A DNA stretch of 7,549 nucleotides from a bacterium (GTDB taxonomy: Bacteria; Pseudomonadota; Gammaproteobacteria; Burkholderiales; Thiobacteraceae), in assembly GCA_027438535.1 (NCBI GenBank), contig DAIAMA010000050.1:1-7549 (forward strand), read 5' to 3'. Positions 1-6,515 of the stretch are shown one piece after another; position 1 is the first letter of the stretch; each line of letters starts with the position of its first letter. The translations under genes were made by a program, and so were the position numbers. The notes beneath the pieces are model-generated. The model was not told the DNA's origin and searched no databases. It saw only the letters and a program-made list of their open reading frames with translations.

Positions 1-287
1 ATCACTTCCGGTTTGGCCTCGGTCTGCACGCCGGCGTATTTGACCAAGTCGACGATGGGAACGAGCTGGCCGCGCAGGCTGACCATGCCTTCCACCGAGG
101 GTGGCAATTCCGGTGGACGCGTAATCTCCGGAACGCGCATGACTTCGCGTACCTTGAAAACATTGATGCCATACGTTTCACGCCGGCCGGAACGATTGTC
201 CACGCCTAGGGTGAAGAGCAGAATCTCCAGTTTATTGGTGCCGGCCAGCTTGGTCCGGCCGTCTATGTTTTTCAGTAACTCTGACAT
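1..287 (-). CDS. cheV: Chemotaxis coupling protein CheV, N-terminal part (runs off left edge)
   Basis: CheV proteins are cytoplasmic adaptors made of a CheW-like domain, which couples receptors to the CheA kinase, followed by a phospho-receiver domain. Only the first 95 codons are in the window, all from the CheW-like part. The protein begins MSELLKNIDGRTKLAGTNKL and then shows the family blocks LEILLF (about 20-25), YGINVFKVREVM (about 39-50) and VEGMVSLRGQLVPIVDL (about 65-81). The opening RTxLAGTNKLEILLF followed by GINVFKVREVMRVP is typical of CheV rather than plain CheW, but the receiver domain that would settle it lies outside. The ATG at 287-285 has a good ribosome site (AAAGGAGT, minus strand, at about 295-302). 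It lies 58 bases downstream of the receptor gene's stop on the same strand. No separate promoter or terminator is visible in that gap, so the two are probably co-transcribed. Confidence 0.9.
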   Translation of the reverse strand, partial: MSELLKNIDGRTKLAGTNKLEILLFTLGVDNRSGRRETYGINVFKVREVMRVPEITRPPELPPSVEGMVSLRGQLVPIVDLVKYAGVQTEAKPEV

Positions 288-345
288 GGTGCCACTCCTT
301 TAACTCCTATTGTGCGCGCATTGTTGCCATGGCGATTTAACGGCC

Positions 346-1977
346 CTATAAGCGGAATTGGCGCATCATGTTTTGCAGGCCTTGCGACTGGTTTGCCATT
401 TCTTGCGAAGCCGATGCCGCGCTTTCGACGGCACGGCTGTTTTCTTGCGCCATGCGCGCGATTTCCTCGACGGTCAGGGTGAGCGAGTCGCTGGCCGCGG
501 ATTGGTCGCGGGTGGCATTGGCGATCTGCCCGATCATCTGTACGACTTGTTCCACGCTATGGGTAATATCCTGCAGCGCCTTGCCTGCTTGATTGGCAAG
601 CGCCACGCCCTCGCGCACTTCGTCGCTGCCTTGACGCATGGTCAGCACGGCTTGTCCGGTATCGTTTTGAATCGCGCCGACCATGCTCGAAATTTCCGTG
701 GTGGCGGCGGTAGTACGCTCCGCCAATTTGCGCACCTCGTCGGCGACGACGGCGAACCCGCGTCCTTGCTCGCCGGCACGCGCGGCTTCGATCGCGGCAT
801 TCAGGGCGAGCAAATTGGTTTGGTCGGCAATGTCTTTAATCACCGAGAGAATCTTTCCGATCTGGCTGGACCGCTGGCCCAGTTCGGCGATCGATGCCGC
901 CGTTTCGCTCACGTTTTTCGCGACCCGCTCTATCCCTTGCACCGCACTTGCCACGACTTGGTTGCCCTGTTTGGAGAGATCGCGCGCATTGTTGGCCGCG
1001 CTGACGATATCTTCGGACGTGGTGGCGATGGCTTTAAACGAGGCGTTGAGCTGCTCCACCGCGCTCGCCGCTTCCGCCGCGCGAGTGGTTTGTTGGCGCG
1101 AGCTTTGCGCGACTTGCGCCGCCGACACGGATAAGGCATCGGCGTTCTGAGTGACTTGTGTGCTGGAACTGTTCACTTCGCTGATGAGATGCGCGAATTG
1201 CGCGGTCATTTTATTGAAGCTCGCGCCGACACGCGCCAATTCATCTTGACCGGCGAGGGGAATGCGCGTCGTGAGATCGCCCTCCGCCAGCTGGGCCGAG
1301 CCTTTCTCCAGCATTGAAACGCCGCGGTTGATGGAGCGGCTGATCACCAGGCCCATCATGATGGCAAGGAAGGTGCCTAGCGCGACGCTGGCCAGCGATG
1401 CGATGCGCGATACCTTGGCCCGTTTTTGGGATTGCTCGAATTCCTGTTGCGCAAGCTCGGTCTGGTGGCGGACGCAGGCATCGATCGCGTCCGACGCTTT
1501 GGCGAACGCCGGATCGAGCGTGTCATGACGGAGTTTATCGGCTTCGGCGGGTTTTTCGCCTTGCAGCAAATCGATCATCGGCATCACGCCTGCCACGCCA
1601 AAGTGGGTACGCGCCGTGATAAAGGCATCCAGCAGCTTTTTTTCTTCGCCCATGGGGTGCTGGTTTTTATAGGCGGTAAGTAGCTGGTCGATCTGGAAAA
1701 TATTGCTGCGGACTTTATCCGCTAGCGCCATGACTTCAAACGCGTCGGTTTCCTGGCGCGCAGCCAGCAATAAGATGCGAATTTGATTTTGACGATTGCG
1801 CACATTATTGAGGAGATCGATGGCCACCAGGCGATCTTTATAAATCGATTCAGCCGCTTGTTGCGCCGTATAGATACCCCATTGCCCAGCTACGCCGATC
1901 GCTACCATGAGCAAGGTGGCGAAAGCGATCAATACGGTCAATTTGGTACGAATGGTTAAATTTACGAGCCTGTTCAT
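346..1977 (-). CDS. Methyl-accepting chemotaxis protein (transmembrane receptor, 4-helix-bundle sensor)
   Basis: This is an inner-membrane chemoreceptor that controls CheA activity. The protein is 543 residues if it starts at the ATG at 1977-1975. Order of parts: short basic N-terminus; membrane helix 1 (about 11-32); periplasmic sensor of about 155 residues with the helical, loop-poor look of the Tar-type four-helix bundle (about 33-190); membrane helix 2 (about 191-213); HAMP linker (about 214-267); then the cytoplasmic coiled coil. The sequence [10 protein letters not shown] (E308/Q309) fits the methylation-site consensus of small-residue pairs flanking E/Q pairs. The kinase-control tip is unmistakable at about 382-419 ([20 protein letters not shown], then [18 protein letters not shown]). 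The C-terminus ends MMRQFRL and has no NWETF-type tether for CheR/CheB. A longer reading frame begins at a GTG at 2025, but that codon lies next to the -10 of the sigma-28 promoter and has no ribosome site. The ATG at 1977 has AAGGAAA about 8 bases upstream. The ligand cannot be predicted. Confidence 0.95.
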   Translation of the reverse strand: MNRLVNLTIRTKLTVLIAFATLLMVAIGVAGQWGIYTAQQAAESIYKDRLVAIDLLNNVRNRQNQIRILLLAARQETDAFEVMALADKVRSNIFQIDQLLTAYKNQHPMGEEKKLLDAFITARTHFGVAGVMPMIDLLQGEKPAEADKLRHDTLDPAFAKASDAIDACVRHQTELAQQEFEQSQKRAKVSRIASLASVALGTFLAIMMGLVISRSINRGVSMLEKGSAQLAEGDLTTRIPLAGQDELARVGASFNKMTAQFAHLISEVNSSSTQVTQNADALSVSAAQVAQSSRQQTTRAAEAASAVEQLNASFKAIATTSEDIVSAANNARDLSKQGNQVVASAVQGIERVAKNVSETAASIAELGQRSSQIGKILSVIKDIADQTNLLALNAAIEAARAGEQGRGFAVVADEVRKLAERTTAATTEISSMVGAIQNDTGQAVLTMRQGSDEVREGVALANQAGKALQDITHSVEQVVQMIGQIANATRDQSAASDSLTLTVEEIARMAQENSRAVESAASASQEMANQSQGLQNMMRQFRL

Positions 1978-2015
1978 CGAGAGATTTCCTTGGTTTCTCC
2001 GCCGGGATTGTCTGC

Positions 2016-2043
2016 TTATCGGCACGGAAACACGGAAACTTTA
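2016..2043 (-). promoter_or_regulatory. Sigma-28 (FliA) promoter of the receptor-cheV operon
   Basis: Read on the minus strand, TAAAGTTT (2043-2036) is followed after 12 bases by GCCGATAA (2023-2016). Both boxes match the FliA consensus TAAAGTTT-N11-GCCGATAA at every position; the spacer is one base longer than the usual 11. Transcription would start near 2008-2010 and give a leader of roughly 32 bases before the ATG at 1977. Chemoreceptor genes are classic late-class FliA targets, so the position makes biological sense. The site also rules out the upstream GTG (2025) as the receptor's start, since it would lie upstream of the transcript. Confidence 0.88.
2024..2039. repeat. Tandem 8-bp repeat inside the sigma-28 promoter spacer
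   Basis: ACGGAAAC occurs twice back to back (2024-2031 and 2032-2039). It fills the spacer between the two boxes of the sigma-28 promoter and includes part of the -35 box. On the transcribed strand it reads GTTTCCGT twice. Loss or gain of one copy would change the spacer by 8 bases and should destroy promoter function. Two copies of 8 bp are few enough that this may be chance. Confidence 0.7.
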
Positions 2044-2086
2044 ATTGCCGCCGTAGGTGTCTTAATGCACTAAGAACTTGTTTTCT

Positions 2087-2115
2087 TTGGGCTAGCGCTA
2101 GACTGTGGCTATAAT
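2087..2115 (+). promoter_or_regulatory. Probable sigma-70 promoter of the two-component operon
   Basis: A perfect TATAAT lies at 2110-2115, preceded by a 17-base spacer and a weak -35 hexamer TTGGGC (2087-2092, three of six matches). A TG dinucleotide lies two bases upstream of the -10, close to but not exactly an extended -10. Transcription would begin near 2122 and leave a short leader before the GTG at 2149. No GG-N10-GC sigma-54 element was found in this gap, although sigma-54 often drives fleSR/flrBC in other bacteria. Confidence 0.55.
2092..2101. promoter_or_regulatory. 10-bp palindrome in promoter spacer, possible operator
   Basis: CTAGCGCTAG is a perfect 10-bp palindrome. It overlaps the last base of the proposed -35 element and fills the upstream half of the spacer to the TATAAT. 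A dimeric regulator bound here would be well placed to block or modulate transcription of the kinase-regulator pair. No protein can be assigned to it. A second, weaker dyad (AATCT at 2113-2117, AGATT at 2127-2131) follows at the presumed transcription start. Confidence 0.35.
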
Positions 2116-2148
2116 CTGATATCTTTAGATTCAGGCTAGGTTAAGTGT

Positions 2149-3315
2149 GTGTCGGAACCCAAGACCCCGATCGACCCCCGAGAATTAGAGCAGGCATTTT
2201 CTCTATTCAATATTGCCTCCGAGCAATTGGCCGCGACCTACGCCGGTCTGCAAAGCCAAGTCGTGAACCTGACGCAAGAGCTCGCTATCGCCAACGGCGA
2301 ACTTAAACGCCAGTATTTGGAAAAGGAAGCGTTATCCCAGCGCCTGGCGGCTTTGCTTGCCGCATTGCCGGCCGGGGTGGTGGTGGTGGACGAGGCTGGG
2401 CAAGTGATCGAGGCCAATCCGGCGGCGCAAGCCCTGTTGGGGTCGCCATTGCTGGGGTTGGCCTGGCCGGTGGCGCAGGCGTGCACCTTGCGTCCGACCG
2501 CTACGCCGGAAGAATGGGAAACGACAACGCATGCCGAACCCCTGAGGCTTGCCTTATCCACGAGCGCGCCGAGCGGGACGCGCGGCCAAATCATGTTGTT
2601 CCATGACATTACCCAGGCGCATGCCTTGCAAGTAGAGCTGGCGCGCCATCAGCGCTTATCGGCGATGGGCGAAGTCGCGGCGCGTCTGGCGCACCAGTTG
2701 CGCACCCCGCTGGCCACCGCGCTGTTATACGCTTCGCAGCTTTCCCAGCCGCAATTGGACGCGGCGGAGCGCGCGCGCTTCGGCGATAAAGTGGTAGCGC
2801 GCTTGAAGCATCTGGAGAAATTAATTCAAAACATGCTGCTGTTCGTGCGCGGTGAAGCGGGCGGACGCGATGTGATTGCCGTCGCCGATTTGCTCGCCGA
2901 TTTGCAGTCAGTATTGGAGCCGCAAATGCTTGAGCGCGGATTGGTATTCAAGGTCGAGCATGGCGCGATGGCGGCGCGGGTGTTGGGCAGCCGCGAAGCG
3001 CTCACCGGCGCACTGGTGAATCTATTGGAAAATGCCATGCAGCACTGCCCGCCGGGTGCGCGCATCACGCTTTCCAGCCGCGAACAAAACCGGCAAGTCT
3101 GGCTACAGGTCGCGGATACCGGGCCGGGCATCGAGCCCGCCGCGATCGAGCGCCTGTTCGAGCCTTTTTTCACCACCCGCCAAGAAGGTACCGGCCTAGG
3201 ACTCGCCATCGTGCGCGGCGTGGCGCAGGCCCATGGCGGCGAGGCGACCGTGCGTTCCACGCCGGGCCAGGGCGCCGAGTTTGCGTTGCGTCTGCCGTGC
3301 GCCAAAATGGAGTAA
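2149..3315 (+). CDS. fleS: Cytoplasmic PAS-domain sensor histidine kinase, flagellar FleS/FlrB type
   Basis: This kinase is expected to autophosphorylate and pass phosphate to the NtrC-type regulator encoded next door. The 388-residue protein has no signal peptide or membrane helix, so it senses something inside the cell. Parts in order: helical, probably coiled-coil N-terminus (about 10-66); PAS domain (about 67-155, with ALPAGVVVVDEAGQVIEANP); HisKA dimerisation helix with H-box HQLRTPLA, phospho-accepting His182; ATPase domain with N-box NLLENAMQ (Asn295), G1 DTGPGI (323-328), F-box FEPFFTT (337-343) and G2 GTGLGL (347-352). All catalytic boxes are intact. HQLRTPL and the soluble PAS layout match the FleS (Pseudomonas) and FlrB (Vibrio) family, and the flagellar neighbours agree. 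The start is a GTG with only a weak ribosome site (AGG at 2138-2140), so the exact N-terminus is less certain. Its stop is 11 bases before the regulator's ATG. Confidence 0.88.
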   Translation: MSEPKTPIDPRELEQAFSLFNIASEQLAATYAGLQSQVVNLTQELAIANGELKRQYLEKEALSQRLAALLAALPAGVVVVDEAGQVIEANPAAQALLGSPLLGLAWPVAQACTLRPTATPEEWETTTHAEPLRLALSTSAPSGTRGQIMLFHDITQAHALQVELARHQRLSAMGEVAARLAHQLRTPLATALLYASQLSQPQLDAAERARFGDKVVARLKHLEKLIQNMLLFVRGEAGGRDVIAVADLLADLQSVLEPQMLERGLVFKVEHGAMAARVLGSREALTGALVNLLENAMQHCPPGARITLSSREQNRQVWLQVADTGPGIEPAAIERLFEPFFTTRQEGTGLGLAIVRGVAQAHGGEATVRSTPGQGAEFALRLPCAKME

Positions 3316-3326
3316 GCTTGCGACCT

Positions 3327-4673
3327 ATGGAAACCTTGCCCATTCTCATCGTGGAAGACGATCGCGATCTGCGCGAAGCCTTGAGCGATACGCTCAAGCT
3401 CGCCGGGTATCGCGTGCTTGTCGCACAAGACGGCGAAGCCGCGCTGCAAGCCATGGCCCGCCAACCAGTCGGGCTGGTCATTTCCGATGTGATGATGCAG
3501 CCGATGGACGGCCACACCTTGCTTAAGCGCATCAAGGCCGTCACGCCGCAAATCCCGGTATTGTTGATGACGGCCTACGGCATGATCGAAAAAGCGGTGG
3601 AAGCGATGCGCGATGGCGCTTGCGATTATCTGACCAAGCCCTTCGACGCCAATAAATTATTGGCGCAAGTGGCGCGCTACATGCTCACCCTGCACTACGA
3701 CAATTCAGGCGAAGTGATCGCGCAAGACGCGCTTTCGCGCGAATTGCTCGCGCTCGCCGCGCGCGTGGCGGCATCTCACACCACGGTGCTGATTAGCGGT
3801 GAATCCGGCAGCGGCAAGGAAGTCATGGCGCGTTTTATCCACCGCCATTCGCCGCGTGCGGCACGGCCCTTCGTCGCCATCAATTGCGCGGCGATTCCGG
3901 ATAACTTGCTCGAATCCACGCTATTTGGTTATGAAAAGGGCGCTTTTACCGGCGCGCAAACTGCGCAGACCGGTAAATTCGAACAAGCGCACGGAGGTAC
4001 GCTGCTATTGGATGAGATATCGGAAATGCCGCTGCAACTCCAAGCCAAATTATTGCGCGTATTGCAAGAGCGCGAAGTAGAACGGATCGGCGGCAAGAAA
4101 CCCATCGCGATCGATGTGCGTGTGATCGCCACTTCCAACCGCGATATGGCGGCGGAAGTGGCGGCTGGGCGTTTTCGCGAAGACTTGTATTATCGGCTGA
4201 ATGTTTTTCCGCTCATGATCGCGCCGCTGCGCGAGCGGGTGCAGGATATCGCGCCACTGGCGCGGCATCTGCTCGGGCGCTTAGCCACGACTACCGGCCG
4301 GCATGGGCTTTCCCTTTCAAAACAAGCGGAAGAGCAATTGACGGGCTATACTTGGCCGGGTAACATCCGAGAGCTAGAGAATGTGATTCAGCGTGCGATG
4401 ATTCTCGCGCCGGGCAATGAGATCGAGGCAACGCACTTGCATTTGCCGGAAGCGGCAAAAATTGCCGCTTCATCCCAGACGCCAGTTGCCGATGCGGCGC
4501 GACCGCAAGATATCAAGACGCTGGAACGCACGCATATTTTGGAGACCTTGGCGGCGGTCAAGGGATCGCGCAAACAAGCTGCGGAACGGCTCGGTATGAG
4601 CGAACGCACCTTGCGTTACAAGTTGCAGCGATTGCGCGAAGAGGGCATCGATCCGGATGCCAGGCATGGATAG
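3327..4673 (+). CDS. fleR: Sigma-54-dependent response regulator, flagellar FleR/FlrC type
   Basis: This is an NtrC-class activator that, when phosphorylated, would hydrolyse ATP to open sigma-54 promoters of basal-body and hook genes. From the ATG at 3327 the protein is 448 residues. The receiver (about 1-120) has the acidic pair D11-D12, phospho-acceptor D54 in VISDVMM, T82 and K104. The AAA+ domain (about 136-370) has Walker A GESGSGK (158-164), the sigma-54 contact loop GAFTGA (205-210), Walker B LLLDE (226-230), an arginine-finger region FREDLYYRLN, and sensor II WPGNIRELENVI. The C-terminus ends in a Fis-type helix-turn-helix (about 414-436, RKQAAERLGMSERTLRYKL). Start choice: GGAG at 3309-3312 is 14 bases from this ATG but only 5 from an in-frame TTG at 3318, so translation could begin three codons earlier. 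The kinase stop lies just upstream, suggesting coupled translation. Immediately downstream is a sigma-54 promoter, its likely target. Confidence 0.92.
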   Translation: METLPILIVEDDRDLREALSDTLKLAGYRVLVAQDGEAALQAMARQPVGLVISDVMMQPMDGHTLLKRIKAVTPQIPVLLMTAYGMIEKAVEAMRDGACDYLTKPFDANKLLAQVARYMLTLHYDNSGEVIAQDALSRELLALAARVAASHTTVLISGESGSGKEVMARFIHRHSPRAARPFVAINCAAIPDNLLESTLFGYEKGAFTGAQTAQTGKFEQAHGGTLLLDEISEMPLQLQAKLLRVLQEREVERIGGKKPIAIDVRVIATSNRDMAAEVAAGRFREDLYYRLNVFPLMIAPLRERVQDIAPLARHLLGRLATTTGRHGLSLSKQAEEQLTGYTWPGNIRELENVIQRAMILAPGNEIEATHLHLPEAAKIAASSQTPVADAARPQDIKTLERTHILETLAAVKGSRKQAAERLGMSERTLRYKLQRLREEGIDPDARHG

Positions 4674-4687
4674 GCACGGATATTGCA
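4672..4687 (+). promoter_or_regulatory. Sigma-54 (RpoN) promoter of the fliE operon
   Basis: AGGCACG (4672-4678), four bases, then TTGCA (4683-4687) matches the consensus TGGCACG-N4-TTGCA/T with one mismatch. The diagnostic GG (4673-4674), ten bases, GC (4685-4686) spacing is exact. Transcription would start near 4698, leaving about 27 bases before the fliE ATG. The -24 element begins inside the stop codon of the upstream regulator gene. That regulator carries the GAFTGA loop needed to activate such promoters. A small dyad TTGG-N10-CCAA (4694-4711) follows around the start site, but it is too short to call as a binding site. Confidence 0.87.
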
Positions 4688-4724
4688 ATCAAGTTGGGTG
4701 TAGTCGTCCAATAGAGTAGGAAAG

Positions 4725-5042
4725 ATGGATACTAAGGGTATAGATCAGCTTCTAAGCCAGTTGCAAGCCGCGTCCCAGCTCGCGGCGGGGAACACCGACG
4801 CCCAGCCTAGCGGCGGGCCGGGTGATTTCGCCGCCATGCTAAAGGCGTCGCTGGATCAGGTGAATACCGCGCAAGCGGGTGCGAAGCAGCTCGCCCAGGC
4901 CTTCGAGCAAGGCGCCCCCAACGTGAATGTCGAGGACGTGATCATTTCGCTGCAAAAAGCCGATGTCTCGTTTCAGACCATGGTGCAGGTTCGCAATAAG
5001 CTGGTGGATGCCTACCAGCAAATTATGAGCATGCCGGTTTAA
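4725..5042 (+). CDS. fliE: Flagellar hook-basal body complex protein FliE
   Basis: FliE is the small adaptor that joins the MS ring (FliF) to the proximal rod and is exported by the flagellar type III apparatus. The product is 105 residues, usual for the family. The N-terminal half is loosely conserved and rich in Gln, Ala and Gly. The C-terminal half carries the family signature: DFAAMLKASLDQVN (about 34-47), then DVIISLQKADVSFQTMVQVR (about 71-90), NKLVDAYQQIMSMPV to the end. AGGAAAG lies directly before the ATG. It is the first gene after the sigma-54 promoter. A 69-base gap containing a strong inverted repeat separates it from fliF. Confidence 0.95.
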   Translation: MDTKGIDQLLSQLQAASQLAAGNTDAQPSGGPGDFAAMLKASLDQVNTAQAGAKQLAQAFEQGAPNVNVEDVIISLQKADVSFQTMVQVRNKLVDAYQQIMSMPV

Positions 5043-5049
5043 ACCGTTT

Positions 5050-5095
5050 TGAGTGGTGCCGTGCGGCCGCTTCGGCGCGGCGCTCTAGCCACTCA
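5050..5095 (+). other. Stem-loop in the fliE-fliF gap, no terminator T-run
   Basis: TGAGTG (5050-5055) can pair with CACTCA (5090-5095). Inside it, GTGCCGTGC (5056-5064) can pair with GCGCGGCGC (5075-5083) including two G-U pairs, closing on a 10-base loop; a six-base bulge (5084-5089) lies on the 3' side. The following bases (CACGTAAAGGGC) contain no T-run, so this is not a standard intrinsic terminator. It ends just before the fliF ribosome site (AAAGGG, 5101-5106). It may slow 3' decay of the fliE message or tune relative FliE and FliF output. Confidence 0.6.
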
Positions 5096-5111
5096 CACGT
5101 AAAGGGCAGTT

Positions 5112-6500
5112 ATGGCGGTTGCAACGCAGCCTTCGGTGGTTGCGCAATTACAGAACTTTGGACAGCTCACCAACAGCCAAAAAATCGGCTTCATTATAGC
5201 CGCCGCCGCCATCATCGCCCTTTTTTTCGGCGGCTATCTCTGGTACCAAACACCCTCTTACCAAATTCTCTACACTAATTTGTCCGAAAAGGACGGCGGC
5301 GCGGTCATCAATGCCTTGCAGCAGATGAACGTGCCGTTCAAGGCCGAAGGCACCAGTGCCATTAAAGTGCCGATGGACAAAGTGTATGAAGTGCGCCTCA
5401 AACTAGCCGCCCAAGGCATTCCCAAGGGCGGTGCCGGTTTCGATTTACTGGATAACCAAAAGCTTGGCGTAAGCCAATTCGTCGAACAGGTGAATTATCA
5501 ACGCGCGCTCGAGGGCGAACTCGCGCGCACCATCGAGGCGATTTCCGTGGTGCAGGGCGCGCGCGTGCATTTGGCGATTCCGCGCCCCTCCGTATTTTTA
5601 CGCGACCAGCAAAAACCCTCGGCGTCGGTTTTCCTTAATCTCGGCGGCGGCAAGCGTCTCGACCCATCACAGGTGAGCGGCATCGTGCATCTGGTTTCTT
5701 CCAGCGTGGCCGATTTGTCGCCGCAAAATATCACCGTGGTCGATCAAAACGGTAATTTGCTGATCGCGCCCGATGTGCGCGGCAACAAGGCCGGGCTCGA
5801 TCCGACGCAGCTCGAATACTTGAACCAACTCGAGCATGGTTTCGTGAAACGCATCGAATCCATCGTTTCGCCTATCGTGGGTGAAGGGAATGTGCGTGCT
5901 CAAGTGACCGCCGATGTGGATTTTTCCCATAGCGAGCAGGCTGCAGAAACCTACAAACCCAATCAGACGCCCGATGCGGCATCAATACGCAGCCAGCAAA
6001 CCAATGAAACGATCACTGCAGGCGGCGCTAATGCAACGGGTGTGCCGGGCGCACTTTCCAATCAGCCGCCGGGCGCGGCTTCCGCCCCGCTTACCGCGCC
6101 GCCGGGAACGGGAACGATAGGCGCGGCGGGAACGATAGGCGCGGCGGGAACGCCCGCGGCGGCGGCGAGCCCGGCTGGTGTTGCTTCCGCGGGCGGGCAT
6201 CACGAGGCCACCGTGAACTACGAGCTCGACAAGACGATCAAGCACACCAAATTGCCGGTGGGGAGCGTGAAACGCATGTCGGCGGCGGTGGTGGTGAACT
6301 ATAAGAAAAAAGTCGCGGAAGATGGCAAGGTGACCTTAACGCCGCTAAGCGCCAAAGAATTGGCGCAGATCAATGATTTGGTCAAGGATGCGATAGGCTT
6401 TAACCAGCAGCGCGGCGATAGTCTGAACGTGGTCAATGCCGCATTCAATTTGCCCGCGCCGGAAAAAGTGGAAGAAATCTCCTTCTGGGAGAAACCATAA
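5112..6500 (+). CDS. fliF: Flagellar MS-ring protein FliF, lacking its C-terminus through an in-frame stop
   Basis: FliF forms the MS ring in the inner membrane, the base on which the flagellum assembles. This frame gives 462 residues, whereas the family usually has about 550-570. Present are membrane helix 1 (about 25-45), the YscJ/FliF ring-building domain (about 47-220, with VEQVNYQRALEGELARTI and VHLAIPRPSVF), and the third ring-building motif (about 230-445). That last part is split by a low-complexity Gly/Ala/Pro/Thr loop (about 290-365). The frame stops at TAA right after SFWEKP, normally the approach to membrane helix 2. The missing helix and FliG-binding tail are encoded immediately downstream in the same frame (6516-6764). 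As written, the product would be anchored at one end only and could not bind FliG. ATG choice is supported by AAAGGG at 5101-5106. The fold assignment is firm; the functional state is not. Confidence 0.93.
   Translation: MAVATQPSVVAQLQNFGQLTNSQKIGFIIAAAAIIALFFGGYLWYQTPSYQILYTNLSEKDGGAVINALQQMNVPFKAEGTSAIKVPMDKVYEVRLKLAAQGIPKGGAGFDLLDNQKLGVSQFVEQVNYQRALEGELARTIEAISVVQGARVHLAIPRPSVFLRDQQKPSASVFLNLGGGKRLDPSQVSGIVHLVSSSVADLSPQNITVVDQNGNLLIAPDVRGNKAGLDPTQLEYLNQLEHGFVKRIESIVSPIVGEGNVRAQVTADVDFSHSEQAAETYKPNQTPDAASIRSQQTNETITAGGANATGVPGALSNQPPGAASAPLTAPPGTGTIGAAGTIGAAGTPAAAASPAGVASAGGHHEATVNYELDKTIKHTKLPVGSVKRMSAAVVVNYKKKVAEDGKVTLTPLSAKELAQINDLVKDAIGFNQQRGDSLNVVNAAFNLPAPEKVEEISFWEKP
6111..6152 (+). 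repeat. 18-bp tandem repeat in the fliF periplasmic loop
   Basis: The 18-base unit GGAACGATAGGCGCGGCG occurs twice without change (6111-6128, 6129-6146), followed by a six-base start of a third copy (GGAACG). It encodes GTIGAA twice and then GT, inside the disordered loop of the third ring-building motif. The unit is a multiple of three, so copy-number change keeps the frame. Identity at the DNA level suggests recent duplication. Confidence 0.9.
6498..6500 (+). other. fliF: In-frame TAA interrupting fliF
   Basis: The codons run TCC TTC TGG GAG AAA CCA, then TAA, then TTC GAA GCG AGC GCC ATG GCG GTG with no frame change. Both flanks are recognisable FliF, so a single base substitution (for example from CAA, GAA, AAA or TAC) would explain the break. 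With one residue in place of TAA the protein would be 550 residues, normal for FliF. The TAA-T context is an efficient stop. TAA is not a known selenocysteine or pyrrolysine codon. A base-call error cannot be excluded. Confidence 0.85.
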
Positions 6501-6515
6501 TTCGAAGCGAGCGCC

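Noticed and set aside
358..1134. Long open frame antisense to the receptor gene (plus strand)
   Set aside because: Its translation has no recognisable domain, and the opposite strand encodes a complete chemoreceptor with every family motif; such shadows are common in GC-rich DNA.
1978..2025. Sixteen-residue N-terminal extension of the receptor from a GTG at 2025
   Set aside because: It lacks a ribosome site, is strongly basic and unlike receptor N-termini, and its start codon lies beside the -10 box, upstream of the predicted transcript start.
2026..2074. Sigma-54-like half element GGCACGG (2021-2027) on the plus strand ahead of the kinase gene
   Set aside because: Ten bases after GG (2021-2022) the sequence is CG instead of the required GC, and the same bases are fully explained by the minus-strand sigma-28 -10 box.
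2826..3551. Open frame antisense to the kinase-regulator junction (minus strand)
   Set aside because: It spans the ends of two well-supported genes, has no convincing ribosome site or family resemblance, and is rich in Arg, Ser and Ala as expected of a shadow frame.
5050..5111. Intrinsic terminator between fliE and fliF
   Set aside because: The hairpin is strong but is not followed by a T-run, and termination here would separate fliE from the rest of an obviously joint operon.
6498..6500. Recoded amino acid (selenocysteine or pyrrolysine) or a frameshift explaining the fliF break
   Set aside because: Those residues use TGA and TAG, not TAA, and the frame is the same on both sides, so no frameshift is needed.
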